A stretch of 27,158 nt of DNA from JASLDZ01 sp964242625 (GTDB lineage: Bacteria; Pseudomonadota; Alphaproteobacteria; Caulobacterales; Caulobacteraceae). The DNA lies in NCBI GenBank assembly GCA_964242625.1, contig CAXTAO010000034.1:1-27158 (forward strand). Direction: 5' to 3'. Shown in pieces: positions 1-7,650 of the stretch. Both the position numbers and the translations under genes were made by a program. How positions within the stretch are numbered: position 1 is the stretch's first letter; every line of letters starts with the position of its first letter. Below the pieces are notes generated by a model that worked only from the letters and a program-made list of their open reading frames with translations, was not told the DNA's origin and did not search any database.

Positions 1-80
1 GCGGGTCAAGGGCGAAGAGCGAAGCGTCCCTTGACGCGACCGAGCACGGCGGCCCCCTCCGCGCCCACAGAACAAAGCGC
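1..80 (+). repeat. Dispersed repeat, copy A (cut by window edge)
   Basis: Bases 3-80 recur almost exactly, in inverse orientation, at 7240-7316 (one substitution and one 1-base indel over about 78 nt). Bases 1-53 recur in the same orientation at 7599-7651 with one mismatch. The copy holds an 8-bp inverted repeat, GTCAAGGG (5-12) and CCCTTGAC (28-35), around a 15-nt loop. It begins 29 bp downstream of the stop of the minus-strand Nudix gene. In the other copies the repeat continues inward past the point that equals base 1 here, so this copy probably extends off the left edge. It is non-coding; its function is unknown. Confidence 0.85.
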
Positions 81-108
81 CGGAGACGCGCCCAAGCCCC
101 ACCCAGCC

Positions 109-714
109 TTAGCCGAACAGCTCCGGCCGCCGCAGGCGCAGCGTCTGCACGAGCGCCAGCGTCTTGAGGTCGTCCAGCTCGCCGCGGTCGGCGCGCGCCG
201 CCAGCTCCGCCAGCGGGAGCTCCACCACCTCGATGTGCTCGTCCTCCGCCGCGAGGCCGCCGCCGGCGCCCCGCCGGTCGGACGCGCCATAGGCCGCGAG
301 GAACAGGCTCACCCGCTCGGTCGAGACGCCCGGCGAGGCCCAGGCGGTCGCCACCGGCTCCAGCGCCGCGAGCAGGAGCCCCGTCTCCTCCTCCGCCTCG
401 CGCCGGGCGGCGGTCTCGGCGTCCTCCCCGGCGTCGATCATTCCCGCCAGCGCCTCCAGGACCGGGGCGGCCACGCCCGCGAGGAGGGGCGGCGCGCGGT
501 CCTGGCGCGTGAGGATGGCCGTGCGGCGGGCCGGGTCGTAGGGCAGGACGGCCACGGCATCGCCGTGGTCGTCCACCGAGCGCTCGAGCTCGCGGCCCTC
601 GGCGGTGCGCATGGTCGCGAGGACGTAGCGGCGGCGACCCTTGCGGTAAAGCTCGCGCGTGGCGACCACCGCGGCCCCCTTGTCCCTCTCGTCGCCGCCC
701 CCGCTCGTCAGCAT
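109..714 (-). CDS. Nudix hydrolase, ADP-ribose pyrophosphatase-like
   Basis: A 201-aa cytoplasmic protein with a complete Nudix box at about residues 91-113. It starts GMIDAGE and ends REAEEETGL, fitting the G-x5-E-x7-REUxEExGU pattern that binds the metal and the diphosphate. The downstream PGVSTE segment is the kind seen in ADP-ribose pyrophosphatases (NudF-like), which split ADP-ribose into AMP and ribose 5-phosphate. The ATG at 714 lies inside the end of folE: the shared bases ATGCTGA give a 7-nt overlap, so the two are probably translated in a coupled way. That partner leaves open a role on the folE product, dihydroneopterin triphosphate, which other Nudix enzymes dephosphorylate. The family is clear; the substrate is inferred only. 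Confidence 0.88.
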   Translation of the reverse strand: MLTSGGGDERDKGAAVVATRELYRKGRRRYVLATMRTAEGRELERSVDDHGDAVAVLPYDPARRTAILTRQDRAPPLLAGVAAPVLEALAGMIDAGEDAETAARREAEEETGLLLAALEPVATAWASPGVSTERVSLFLAAYGASDRRGAGGGLAAEDEHIEVVELPLAELAARADRGELDDLKTLALVQTLRLRRPELFG

Positions 715-1343
715 CCGGCGAGTCGCATGAACTCGCCGCGGGTGCGCATGTCGTCGCGCACCACGCCGGAGAGCCAGCTCGTCACGAGCTTGGAGCCGCG
801 CGTGTTGACGCCGCGCAGCGTCATGCAGCTGTGCTCGGCCTCGATCACCACGCCCACGCCCTGGGGTTGCAGCACTTCCTGGATCGCCTGGCCGATCTCC
901 GCGGTCATCTTCTCCTGGATCTGCAGGCGCCGGGCGAAGCCGTGCACCACGCGCGCCAGCTTGGAGATGCCCACCACGCGCTGGTGCGGCAGGTAGGCGA
1001 CGTGCGCGCGGCCGATCACCGGCAGCATGTGGTGCTCGCAGGCGGAGACGAAGGGGATGTCGCGCAGGAGCACGAGCTGGTCGTAGCCACCCACCTCCTC
1101 GAACGTCCGCTCGAGATACCCGCGCGGATCGGTGTCGTAGCCCGCGTAGAGTTCGCGGTAGGAGCGCGCGACCCGGGCCGGCGTGTCGAGGAGGCCTTCA
1201 CGCGTCGGGTCGTCGCCCGCCCAGTGCAGGAGGGTGCGCACGGCGGCCTCGGCCTCCGCCTGGGAGGGGCGGCCGTCATGGGCGCTGCGCGGCGGCAGCT
1301 CGCCCGAGACGTCGTCCAGGTCTTCGTCGAGGGGGCCGGCCAT
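708..1343 (-). CDS. folE: GTP cyclohydrolase I
   Basis: Catalyses GTP to 7,8-dihydroneopterin triphosphate, the first step of folate (tetrahydropterin) synthesis; a cytoplasmic zinc enzyme that forms decamers. The protein from the ATG at 1343 is 211 aa, normal for the family. It carries the CEHHMLP motif (zinc ligands Cys102 and His105, by analogy with E. coli Cys110 and His113) and the SCMTLRG motif with the third ligand, Cys173. The conserved substrate region VVGISKLARVV also lies in the C-terminal half. A TTG at 1355 would add four residues, but the ATG at 1343 has a GGAG 6 nt upstream (1350-1353) and is preferred. The gene overlaps the Nudix gene by 7 nt and lies 76 nt downstream of the broken BAAT-like gene on the same strand. 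Confidence 0.95.
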   Translation of the reverse strand: MAGPLDEDLDDVSGELPPRSAHDGRPSQAEAEAAVRTLLHWAGDDPTREGLLDTPARVARSYRELYAGYDTDPRGYLERTFEEVGGYDQLVLLRDIPFVSACEHHMLPVIGRAHVAYLPHQRVVGISKLARVVHGFARRLQIQEKMTAEIGQAIQEVLQPQGVGVVIEAEHSCMTLRGVNTRGSKLVTSWLSGVVRDDMRTRGEFMRLAGC

Positions 1344-1347
1344 GCGT

Positions 1348-1363
1348 CGCTCCAAGCGGAGCG
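1348..1363 (-). promoter_or_regulatory. Hairpin covering the folE ribosome binding site
   Basis: On the minus strand CGCTCC, loop GCTT, GGAGCG forms a perfect 6-bp stem. Its 3' arm contains the GGAG that serves as the folE Shine-Dalgarno, 6 nt before the ATG at 1343. If the stem forms in the mRNA it would mask the ribosome binding site. Short GC stems arise easily by chance in such GC-rich DNA. Confidence 0.35.
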
Positions 1364-1390
1364 GTGCAGATAGGCGCTCCGCCCCGAGGA

Positions 1391-1429
1391 GCTAGGGCGC
1401 GGGAGCCAGGGCGCGGGAGCTAGGGCGGG
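1391..1429. repeat. Short tandem repeat, 14-bp unit, 2.8 copies
   Basis: GCTAGGGCGCGGGA (1391-1404), GCCAGGGCGCGGGA (1405-1418) and GCTAGGGCGGG (1419-1429) stand head to tail. The last unit supplies the TAG stop of the BAAT-like gene on the minus strand (1420-1422). The array fills much of the gap between that gene and folE. No function is evident. Confidence 0.8.
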
Positions 1430-2735
1430 CTCGTTCCGGGGTGGAGCGTGCGGTCGAAGGTCTCGAGCGTCGCCTTCCAGCCGAGACGCCGCGCGCGCGC
1501 GATCGCCGCAGGCTCGCCGCCGAGCGCGACCAGCCGGGCGGCGGGGTCGTAGCCCGGCCCGCCGAGCCCGTGACCCGCGTGCGTTTCGCCCACGAGAATG
1601 GTGGGGAGCCCGGCCGCGCGGCGCGTCATCACCATGTTGCGCGCCATCTCCAAGGACGGCCAGACCGCGTCGTCGCCGCCCGCCACGAGCACGAGCGGCC
1701 CGTGGAAGCGCTCCACCGGGATGCGCGCGGCGGCCAGCCGCTCGGGATGCGCGCGCCGCCCCGCGTCGTGCACCGGGCGCAGCGACATGGGCTCGCCCTT
1801 CGCCGCCTTGGCGAGCTGGGCGTCCATTCCCTCGTACGGCTGGAACGGCAGGGGTGCGCCCCGCCAGGCGAAGGAGGCGGTGGGCGGACCGGGCCGGCCC
1901 CAGCCCTCCCACACCACGTCGGTCGGCACGACGGCGGCCACCGCCTTGATCCACGGGAAGCGCGTGGCGGCGATCAGGGCGAACTCCGCGCCTTTAGAGG
2001 CGCCCCATACGCCGATCCGGTCGGCGTCGACGTCCGGGCGCGACAGGAGCCAGGCGTGCACTTGCTCCAGCCGGTCGACGGGGATGTCGGTGAAGCTGGT
2101 CGGCAGGCCGGGAATGTGCGCGGCGGGGTCGTAGCCCGGCGCGTAATAGGGCAGCCCCAGCACGGCGTAGCCCCGCGCGGCGAACAGGGGCGCGAAGGCC
2201 TTGGCGGTGCTCGCTCCGCCTTCCGAGCCGCCGAGCACGATCAGCACGGGCCGACGTCCCGGGCCCGGCGGATGGGCCAGGATCGCGCCGGGGAAGGCGG
2301 ACACGGGCTCGACCACCACGTCGGCGGGATCGGGCCGCGCGCGCAGCACCGCCGTCGCCAGCGTCCGGCCCGCGTCGGTCGCCTCCAACCGCACCTCGCC
2401 CACGGCCGGATCGGCGGCGACCGCCGCGCGCGACGCCTTGGCCGACCAGAACAGCCCCGCCTTGTCGCCGCCGGCGTAGTCGCCGGACAGGGGCGCCGCC
2501 GTTGCTAGGTCGAGCCGGCCCGCGCGTCCGCCCGGAACCGCGCGTGGGTGGTGAACAGTTCGTCGCCGATCCGCCGGGCGGAGGCGAGCTCGACCTCCTC
2601 GCCCGGGCGCAGGCCCGAGAGGCGCACGGGCGCGGGATCGGCGACCGTGAGGTCGGGCGGGGCCTGGAGGCGGGGCGCGGCCGGGGCGGGCGCGGCCGTC
2701 GCGGCGAGCGCCAGGGCGAGGAGGACGGCGCGCAC
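1420..2735 (-). pseudogene. BAAT / acyl-CoA thioester hydrolase family protein, frameshifted
   Basis: Two overlapping frames together give one protein of the bile acid-CoA:amino acid N-acyltransferase / acyl-CoA thioesterase family. The N-terminal part starts at a GTG at 2735, with GGAG 7 nt upstream. It has a Sec-type signal peptide (RAVLLALALAATAAPAPAA) and the start of the beta-sandwich domain, and then hits a TAG at 2505-2507. The rest (LDLATAAPLSGDYAGG onward) continues in another frame as an alpha/beta hydrolase with GASKG (nucleophile Ser, codon 1996-1998), GGDDAVWP and a late HAGHG. The span is 1316 nt, so one added base near 2513-2527 would restore 439 codons. A real mutation and an assembly error are equally possible. 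If intact, it would be an exported thioesterase or acyltransferase of unknown substrate. Confidence 0.75.
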
Positions 2736-2804
2736 GGCGGGGCTCCGGACTGCAAGGTCCGGCCAAGCTGCGCCCCGGCGCGGCCGTCGAGCAAGGCCGG
2801 CGGG

Positions 2805-2820
2805 ATTACTTCGCATTAAC
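2805..2820 (+). promoter_or_regulatory. Putative CtrA binding site upstream of fliQ
   Basis: ATTA, 7 nt, TTAAC resembles the CtrA consensus TTAA-N7-TTAAC, with one mismatch in the first half. It lies 58-73 bp before the fliQ ATG, in a 142-bp gap between divergent genes, and is AT-rich against its surroundings. In Caulobacter the fliQR promoter is known to be controlled by CtrA, so the location fits. This is a motif match only. Confidence 0.55.
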
Positions 2821-2877
2821 CCTGCACCCGGCACATCCTGCCGGGGGCGCGCGGTCCCCGCGAGCGAGGGGGTGGCC

Positions 2878-3141
2878 ATGAACGGCGCGCAGGTGCTGGA
2901 CGTCGGGCGCGACGCCATTTGGCTGACGTTGCAGCTCTCCGCCCCCGTGCTCCTCGTGGCGCTGGTGGTGGGAGTGGGGATCGGCCTCCTGCAGGCGTTG
3001 ACCCAGATCCAGGAGCAGACGCTGGTCTACGCGCCCAAGATCCTGGCCGTGTTCCTGTCGCTCCTGATCTTCCTGCCGCTGATGGGTATGCTCCTGTCCG
3101 GCTTCATGCACGGCATCGCCGCGCGCATCGCGGGCCTCTAG
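2878..3141 (+). CDS. fliQ: Flagellar export apparatus protein FliQ
   Basis: An 87-aa inner-membrane protein, the usual FliQ length, with two hydrophobic segments at about residues 17-39 and 55-77. It has the family-typical stretches LQALTQIQEQTL and PKILAVF. FliQ forms part of the export gate (with FliP, FliR and FlhB) through which flagellar rod, hook and filament subunits pass. The ATG at 2878 follows a purine-rich GAGGGGG. It is the first of three tightly spaced export genes: fliR starts 4 nt after its stop. fliP is not in the window. Confidence 0.95.
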   Translation: MNGAQVLDVGRDAIWLTLQLSAPVLLVALVVGVGIGLLQALTQIQEQTLVYAPKILAVFLSLLIFLPLMGMLLSGFMHGIAARIAGL

Positions 3142-3145
3142 ACGG

Positions 3146-3910
3146 GTGGAGCACTATGCGCTCCCCGTCCAGGTCTGGGGGGCGGGGCTCGTGTTCGCGC
3201 GCACGGGCGCGCTCGTGATGGTGCTGCCGGGGATCGGGGAGAGCTTCGTGCCGCCGCGTATCCGGCTGGCCTTCGCCTTCGTGTTCGCGCTCCTCCTGTA
3301 TCCCGTGCTGGCGCGCCAGCTGCCGCCCGTGCCGCCGCAGTTCGGCGAGGCGGCGGGCGCGGTGTTCGCCGAGGTGCTGATCGGCCTGGCGCTGGGGGCG
3401 CTCCTGCGGCTGTTCCTGCAGGCGCTGGCGGTGGCGGGCGAGATCGTCTCGCTGCAGACCACGCTCTCCTTCGCCCAGACCACCAATCCCGCCCAGGCGC
3501 AGCCGACCGCGACGGTGGCGACCTTTCTGACGCTCCTCGGCCTCACGCTGATCTTCTCGGCGGGGCTGCATCAGAGCTTCATCGCGGGCATCGCGCGCTC
3601 CTACGAGGTGTTCGCCCCCGGGCGCGCGCCGCCGGTGCGTGACCTTGCCGCCACCATGGTGCGCACTTTCGGCCAGACCTTCGCGCTGGGCGTGCAGCTG
3701 GCGGCGCCCGTGATGGTGTTTTCGCTCCTGCTCAACATGGCGACGGGGCTCGTGGCGCGCGCCATGCCGCAGTTCCAGGTGTTCTTCGCCGCGACGCCCT
3801 TGGCGGTGATGCTGGGCTTCTCGGTCCTGGCGCTCAGCCTGGGCGTCTTCGGCCTTGTCTGGGTCGACCGGTTCCGCACCTTCGCCGACAGCCTCGCCGG
3901 GGTGGGCTGA
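3146..3910 (+). CDS. fliR: Flagellar biosynthetic protein FliR
   Basis: A 254-aa polytopic inner-membrane protein with about six hydrophobic segments, of normal FliR length. It has the family features FARTGALVMVLPGIGE near the N terminus, the central AGEIVSLQTTLSFAQ segment, and AMPQFQVFF toward the C terminus. It is a component of the flagellar type III export gate. The GTG start at 3146 lies 4 nt after the fliQ stop with no clear Shine-Dalgarno, which suggests translational coupling. flhB follows after 3 nt. Confidence 0.95.
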   Translation: MEHYALPVQVWGAGLVFARTGALVMVLPGIGESFVPPRIRLAFAFVFALLLYPVLARQLPPVPPQFGEAAGAVFAEVLIGLALGALLRLFLQALAVAGEIVSLQTTLSFAQTTNPAQAQPTATVATFLTLLGLTLIFSAGLHQSFIAGIARSYEVFAPGRAPPVRDLAATMVRTFGQTFALGVQLAAPVMVFSLLLNMATGLVARAMPQFQVFFAATPLAVMLGFSVLALSLGVFGLVWVDRFRTFADSLAGVG

Positions 3911-3913
3911 GCC

Positions 3914-5029
3914 GTGGCGGAGGGCGCCGACCAGGCCTCCAAGACCGAGGAGCCGACCCAGAGGCGGCTGGAAGAGGCGCGACGCAAGGGCGACATCGCG
4001 CGCTCGACGGAGGCCGGACCCTTCGCGGCGCTCCTGGGCGCGAGCGCGGTGGTGCTGGTCATGGGCGGCCCGCTGTGCCGCGGCCTCGCCGAGGCGCTCC
4101 TGCCGTTCCTGGCGCACCCCGACAGCTTCGACCTGCAGGGCGCGGGCGGCGCGCGCGTGATGCATGCCGCCCTCCTGGCCTGCCTGCCCGTGGCGGCGGT
4201 CATGGGCGTGGCGGCGCTGGCGGCGGCGGCGGCCCAGCTCCTCACCCAGGGGATGGTGTGGGCGCCGTCCAAGCTCGCGCCCGATCCCTCCAAGCTCAAC
4301 CCGCTGGAGGGGCTGAAGCGGATTGTGGGCGTCGACAACCTGGTGAACTTCCTGAAAAGCCTCGTGAAGCTCGGGGTCGCGGCGGGCGCATGCTGGCTGG
4401 CGGTCAGGCCCCGGCTGGGCGAGGTGATGGGGCTCTCGGCGCTCGACCCCGCGGCCGTCCTGCCGGAGGCGGGCGAGCTCCTGCGGGCGCTGGCCACCGC
4501 CGCCCTCCTCGCCACCGGCGTGATCGCGGGGGCGGACGTCCTTTGGGTGCGGCTGCGCTTCCTCCAGCGCATGCGCATGAGCCGCGAGGAGCTCAAGGAC
4601 GAGCAGAAGGACCAGGACGGCGACCCGCACCTGAAGGCCAAGCTCAAGCAGCAGCGCGCCGAGCGCTCGCGCCGGCGCATGGCGCAGGCGGTGCCCACCG
4701 CGACCCTCGTCGTCATGAACCCCACCCACTACGCCGTGGCGCTGCGCTATGTGCAGGGCGAGACCGCCGCGCCCGAGTGCGTCGCCAAGGGCGTCGACAG
4801 CCTGGCGCTCAGGATCCGCGAGATCGCCGAGGCGCACGGCGTGCCGGTGATCGAGGACCCGCCGTTGGCGCGTGCGCTGTTCGCCGCGGTGGAGGTCGAG
4901 CGCGCCATCCCGCGCGAGCACTACGAGGCGGTGGCGCGGCTGATCGGGGCCATCCTCTCCGCCGGCCGCCGCGCGCCCCGCGTCGCTCGGACGCCTGCGA
5001 CGCCCGGCCGAACGCGGCTACCCTCCTGA
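3914..5029 (+). CDS. flhB: Flagellar export substrate-specificity switch protein FlhB
   Basis: A 371-aa inner-membrane protein. The N terminus has the family signature KTEEPTQRRLEEARRKGD (about residues 11-27), followed by four hydrophobic segments (about 36-60, 82-110, 148-165, 190-213). The cytoplasmic C-terminal domain holds the NPTH autocleavage motif at 269-272, where cleavage between Asn and Pro switches export from rod/hook to filament substrates. The residues after about 350 are a basic, proline-rich tail with no recognised motif. The GTG start at 3914 lies 3 nt after the fliR stop. cckA begins 51 nt further on the same strand, with no clear terminator between. Confidence 0.95.
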   Translation: MAEGADQASKTEEPTQRRLEEARRKGDIARSTEAGPFAALLGASAVVLVMGGPLCRGLAEALLPFLAHPDSFDLQGAGGARVMHAALLACLPVAAVMGVAALAAAAAQLLTQGMVWAPSKLAPDPSKLNPLEGLKRIVGVDNLVNFLKSLVKLGVAAGACWLAVRPRLGEVMGLSALDPAAVLPEAGELLRALATAALLATGVIAGADVLWVRLRFLQRMRMSREELKDEQKDQDGDPHLKAKLKQQRAERSRRRMAQAVPTATLVVMNPTHYAVALRYVQGETAAPECVAKGVDSLALRIREIAEAHGVPVIEDPPLARALFAAVEVERAIPREHYEAVARLIGAILSAGRRAPRVARTPATPGRTRLPS

Positions 5030-5080
5030 CCTGAGAGGCGCGTCGACGCCGTCGCGCCCTCCGCCCCTCCGAGAACGCCC

Positions 5081-7225
5081 ATGGCCGCCCGCACCGCCTC
5101 CGCATCGTCCCGTCCGGCCGGGCGCGCGCTCGATCCCATGACGGTCGCGGCGGCGGCCTTCTTTCTGTTCGCCGCGCTGGCCGCCGCCTATCCGGCCTTC
5201 CATGCGGGGCGCGCGGGAGGGGCGGGTCTGCTCCTCCTGGCGGGGCTCGCGGGCTTCTGCATCCTGGGCGTGTTCGTGGTCTCGACCACCGGCCAGGCCC
5301 CCGCAGCCGCCCCGGACGCCGATCCGGAGGCGATGGTCGGCGCGCTCCCCGAGCCCTCCGCGGTGCTGTCCGAGGACGGCGCGGTCGTCGCCGCGAACCT
5401 CGCCTGGCGCGAGGCCTGGGGCGCCGCGGCCCATCGCAAGCTGCCCCGCGCCGCCGCCGAGGGGCTCTACGCCGCGCTCGCCGGCGCGCGGGCGGAGGGT
5501 GCGGGAGACGCGAAGCTCGCCACTCCGCAGGGCGTGCGCCACGCCCGCGCCGCACGGCTGGGTGCGCGATACCTGGTGCGGCTCGACCCCGCCGACGCGC
5601 CCGCCCCCGCCGCCGCCACGCCCACCCCGCTCGAGCCGCGCTCGGCGACGCTGGCCGCGCTCGCCCCGGCGGCCATGGCGGCCGCGGCGTCGCCCGCGCC
5701 CACCTCGCTTGACGGTTTCGCCGCCGCCGCCCCCTTCGGCGCGGCGCTGCTGGACGGGCCGGACGTGTTCGCCGCGCGCATCGTCGCGGTGAACGAGGCC
5801 ATGGCGCGCATGAGCGAAGGCCTGGCCCAGCGCGGCCGCTTGTTCGCCGCCCTTCTCGACCCCGCCTCGCTCGACGAGGCGCGCACGCGGCTGAAGACGC
5901 GCCCCGAAGGTCCGGTCGAGGTGCGGCTGGGGCTGGAGCGCCCGCGCGTCGCCCACCTCTACACCACCGCCGGCGAGGGGCGCCTCGTGGCCTATCTCCT
6001 GGACGTCTCCGAGCAGAAGCAGCTCGAGCTGCAGCTGGCGCAGAGCCAAAAGATGCAGGCGATCGGCCAGCTCGCGGGCGGCGTCGCCCACGACTTCAAC
6101 AACCTCCTGACCGCCATCCAGCTCAGGCTGGACGAGCTCCTCCACCGCCACCCGGTGGGCGACCCCTCCTACGAGGGACTGAACGAAATCCGCCAGACCG
6201 GGGTGCGCGCCGCCGACCTCGTGCGGAAGCTCCTCGCCTTCTCGCGCAAGCAGACGGTGCAGCGGGAGACGCTGGAGCTGGGCTCGCTGATGAGCGAGTT
6301 CGAGGTTCTGCTGCGCCGGCTCCTGCGCGAGGACGTGCGGCTGGAGACCGACTACGGGCGCGACCCGCCGCTCGTGCGCGCCGACCGCGCGGCGCTGGAG
6401 ACGGCGGTGATGAACCTGGCCGTCAACGCCCGCGACGCCCTGCGCTCGCATCCCCCGGTCGACGGCGGCCCGGGGGTGGTGCGCATCCGCACCGCGCGGC
6501 TGTCGCAGGCTGAGGCGCACGCGCTGGGTCAGCCCTCGGCCCCGCCGGAGGGGTCCGCGCTGATCGAAGTGGCGGACAACGGCCCGGGCATCGCCCCCGA
6601 CGTCGCCGACAAGATCTTCGAGCCGTTCTTCACCACCAAGCCCGTCGGCGAGGGCACGGGCCTGGGGCTCGCCACCGTCTACGGCATCGTCAAGCAGGCG
6701 GACGGGTGGATCCACGTGGAGCCGGGCGTGGGCCAGGGCGCGGCCTTCCGCGTCTTCCTGCCGATCCACCAGCCCTCCGCGCTCCAGCCCGCGCCGTGGG
6801 TGGCGCAGGCCCCGCCCGTCGGCGCGCCCAAGCCCAAGCCGGCGCGCGACCTGTCCGGAGCCGGCCGCATCCTCTTCGTGGAGGACGAGGACGCGGTGCG
6901 CGTGGTGGCCGCACGCCTTCTGCGCGCGCGCGGCTACGAGGTCATCGAGGCGTGCGACGGCGAGGAGGCGCTGGAGCTGGCCGAGGTGCACACCGGCCAG
7001 ATCGACCTCCTGATCTCCGACGTGATCATGCCGGGGCTGGACGGCCCGACCCTCCTGAAGAAGGCGCGCCGGTTCCTGGACGGGGCCAAGGTGATGTTCA
7101 TCTCCGGCTACGCCGAGGCCGAGTTCTCCGACCTCCTGGAGGGCGAGGAGGGGGTGACCTTCCTGCCGAAGCCGCTCGACATCAAGGTGCTGGCGGAGCG
7201 GGTGAAGCAGCAGTTGGCGGGGTGA
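5081..7225 (+). CDS. cckA: Cell-cycle hybrid histidine kinase CckA
   Basis: A 714-aa membrane-bound hybrid kinase. Two transmembrane segments at about 21-40 and 48-68 are followed by a PAS-like region (about 85-310) rich in Ala/Pro linkers. Then come a HisKA domain with GGVAHDFNNLL (phospho-His at about 337), an ATPase domain (N box near 445-449, DNGPGI 499-504, FEPFFTTK 513-520, GTGLGL 525-530) and a C-terminal receiver (phospho-Asp 647 in SDVIMPG, Lys 697 in PKP). This order and size, and the place right after flhB, match Caulobacter CckA. There CckA passes phosphate through ChpT to CtrA and CpdR and so controls replication and division. The ATG at 5081 is preceded by GAGA at a suitable distance. 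ChpT and CtrA are not in the window. Confidence 0.95.
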   Translation: MAARTASASSRPAGRALDPMTVAAAAFFLFAALAAAYPAFHAGRAGGAGLLLLAGLAGFCILGVFVVSTTGQAPAAAPDADPEAMVGALPEPSAVLSEDGAVVAANLAWREAWGAAAHRKLPRAAAEGLYAALAGARAEGAGDAKLATPQGVRHARAARLGARYLVRLDPADAPAPAAATPTPLEPRSATLAALAPAAMAAAASPAPTSLDGFAAAAPFGAALLDGPDVFAARIVAVNEAMARMSEGLAQRGRLFAALLDPASLDEARTRLKTRPEGPVEVRLGLERPRVAHLYTTAGEGRLVAYLLDVSEQKQLELQLAQSQKMQAIGQLAGGVAHDFNNLLTAIQLRLDELLHRHPVGDPSYEGLNEIRQTGVRAADLVRKLLAFSRKQTVQRETLELGSLMSEFEVLLRRLLREDVRLETDYGRDPPLVRADRAALETAVMNLAVNARDALRSHPPVDGGPGVVRIRTARLSQAEAHALGQPSAPPEGSALIEVADNGPGIAPDVADKIFEPFFTTKPVGEGTGLGLATVYGIVKQADGWIHVEPGVGQGAAFRVFLPIHQPSALQPAPWVAQAPPVGAPKPKPARDLSGAGRILFVEDEDAVRVVAARLLRARGYEVIEACDGEEALELAEVHTGQIDLLISDVIMPGLDGPTLLKKARRFLDGAKVMFISGYAEAEFSDLLEGEEGVTFLPKPLDIKVLAERVKQQLAG

Positions 7226-7239
7226 TGCGGGCGTGACGC

Positions 7240-7316
7240 GCGCTTTGTTCTGTGGGCGCGGAGGGGCCGCCGTGCTCGGTCGCATCAAGGGACGCTTCGC
7301 TCTTCGCCCTTGACCC
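7240..7316 (-). repeat. Dispersed repeat, copy B
   Basis: This is the inverse complement of bases 3-80 with only one substitution and one indel. It starts 14 bp after the cckA stop and contains the ATCAAGGG (7284-7291) / CCCTTGAC (7307-7314) inverted repeat. It forms the outer part of the left arm of the large palindrome at 7267-7650 and extends beyond that arm to 7240. Confidence 0.9.
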
Positions 7317-7650
7317 ACCCTGCGTGCGACGGCTGACGCGTGGGCGTCGGGACGCGGGGCGTCCCTCCATAGTTCGACAACGCCTCCGGCGGGTCGAACA
7401 CAGGGCTATGACTGTGAGGGGCAGGTCCAGGGCGACGGTCGAGCCCAAGCGGCTAGGTCGCTTCAGAGTGCGCCGCCCGCCGATGGCGGGCTCTGGCAAG
7501 CAACAGCCCTGTGTTCGACGCGGGCCGCAGGCCTAAGTCGAACTAAGGAGAAAGGACGCCCCGCGTCCCGACCCCTCCGGTCAGCCGTCGCGCGCAGGGC
7601 GGGTCAAGGGCGAAGAGCGGAGCGTCCCTTGACGCGACCGAGCACGGCGG
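7267..7650. repeat. Large nested palindrome between cckA and the glycosyltransferase gene
   Basis: The left arm (7267-7409) and right arm (7505-7650) are imperfect inverted copies around a 95-nt centre (7410-7504). Matching landmarks are the 17-mer CCGCCGTGCTCGGTCGC (7267-7283) with its complement (7634-7650), GGACGCGGGGCGTCC (7350-7364) with the region around 7554-7568, and GTCGAACACAGGGCT (7393-7407) with AGCCCTGTGTTCGAC (7505-7519). Each arm carries two smaller inverted repeats of its own: GTCAAGGG/CCCTTGAC and GTTCGAC/GTCGAAC (7372-7378 with 7393-7399; 7513-7519 with 7537-7543). The centre has its own hairpin, CCCGCC-gat-GGCGGG (7476-7490). No convincing gene lies in the 526-nt gap between 7226 and 7751. 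It resembles a repetitive extragenic or MITE-like element, but no target duplication is clear. Confidence 0.9.

Noticed and set aside
2833..2845. GGCACATCCTGCC upstream of fliQ as a sigma-54 promoter
   Set aside because: The GG and GC elements are 8 nt apart instead of the 10 nt required for a -24/-12 promoter.
3104..4921. 605-aa open frame on the minus strand, antisense to fliR-flhB
   Set aside because: Composition is Arg/His/Gln/Glu-rich with no family features, as expected for a shadow frame in very GC-rich DNA; the plus-strand genes are certain.
5018..7318. 766-aa open frame antisense to cckA
   Set aside because: Mirror of the third-codon-position GC bias of cckA; no domain seen, and it runs through the repeat.
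7252..7536. 94-aa plus-strand frame (and a 105-aa minus-strand frame at 7182-7499) in the palindrome
   Set aside because: Made of repeat sequence, basic and without a ribosome site; similar fragments appear wherever the repeat occurs.
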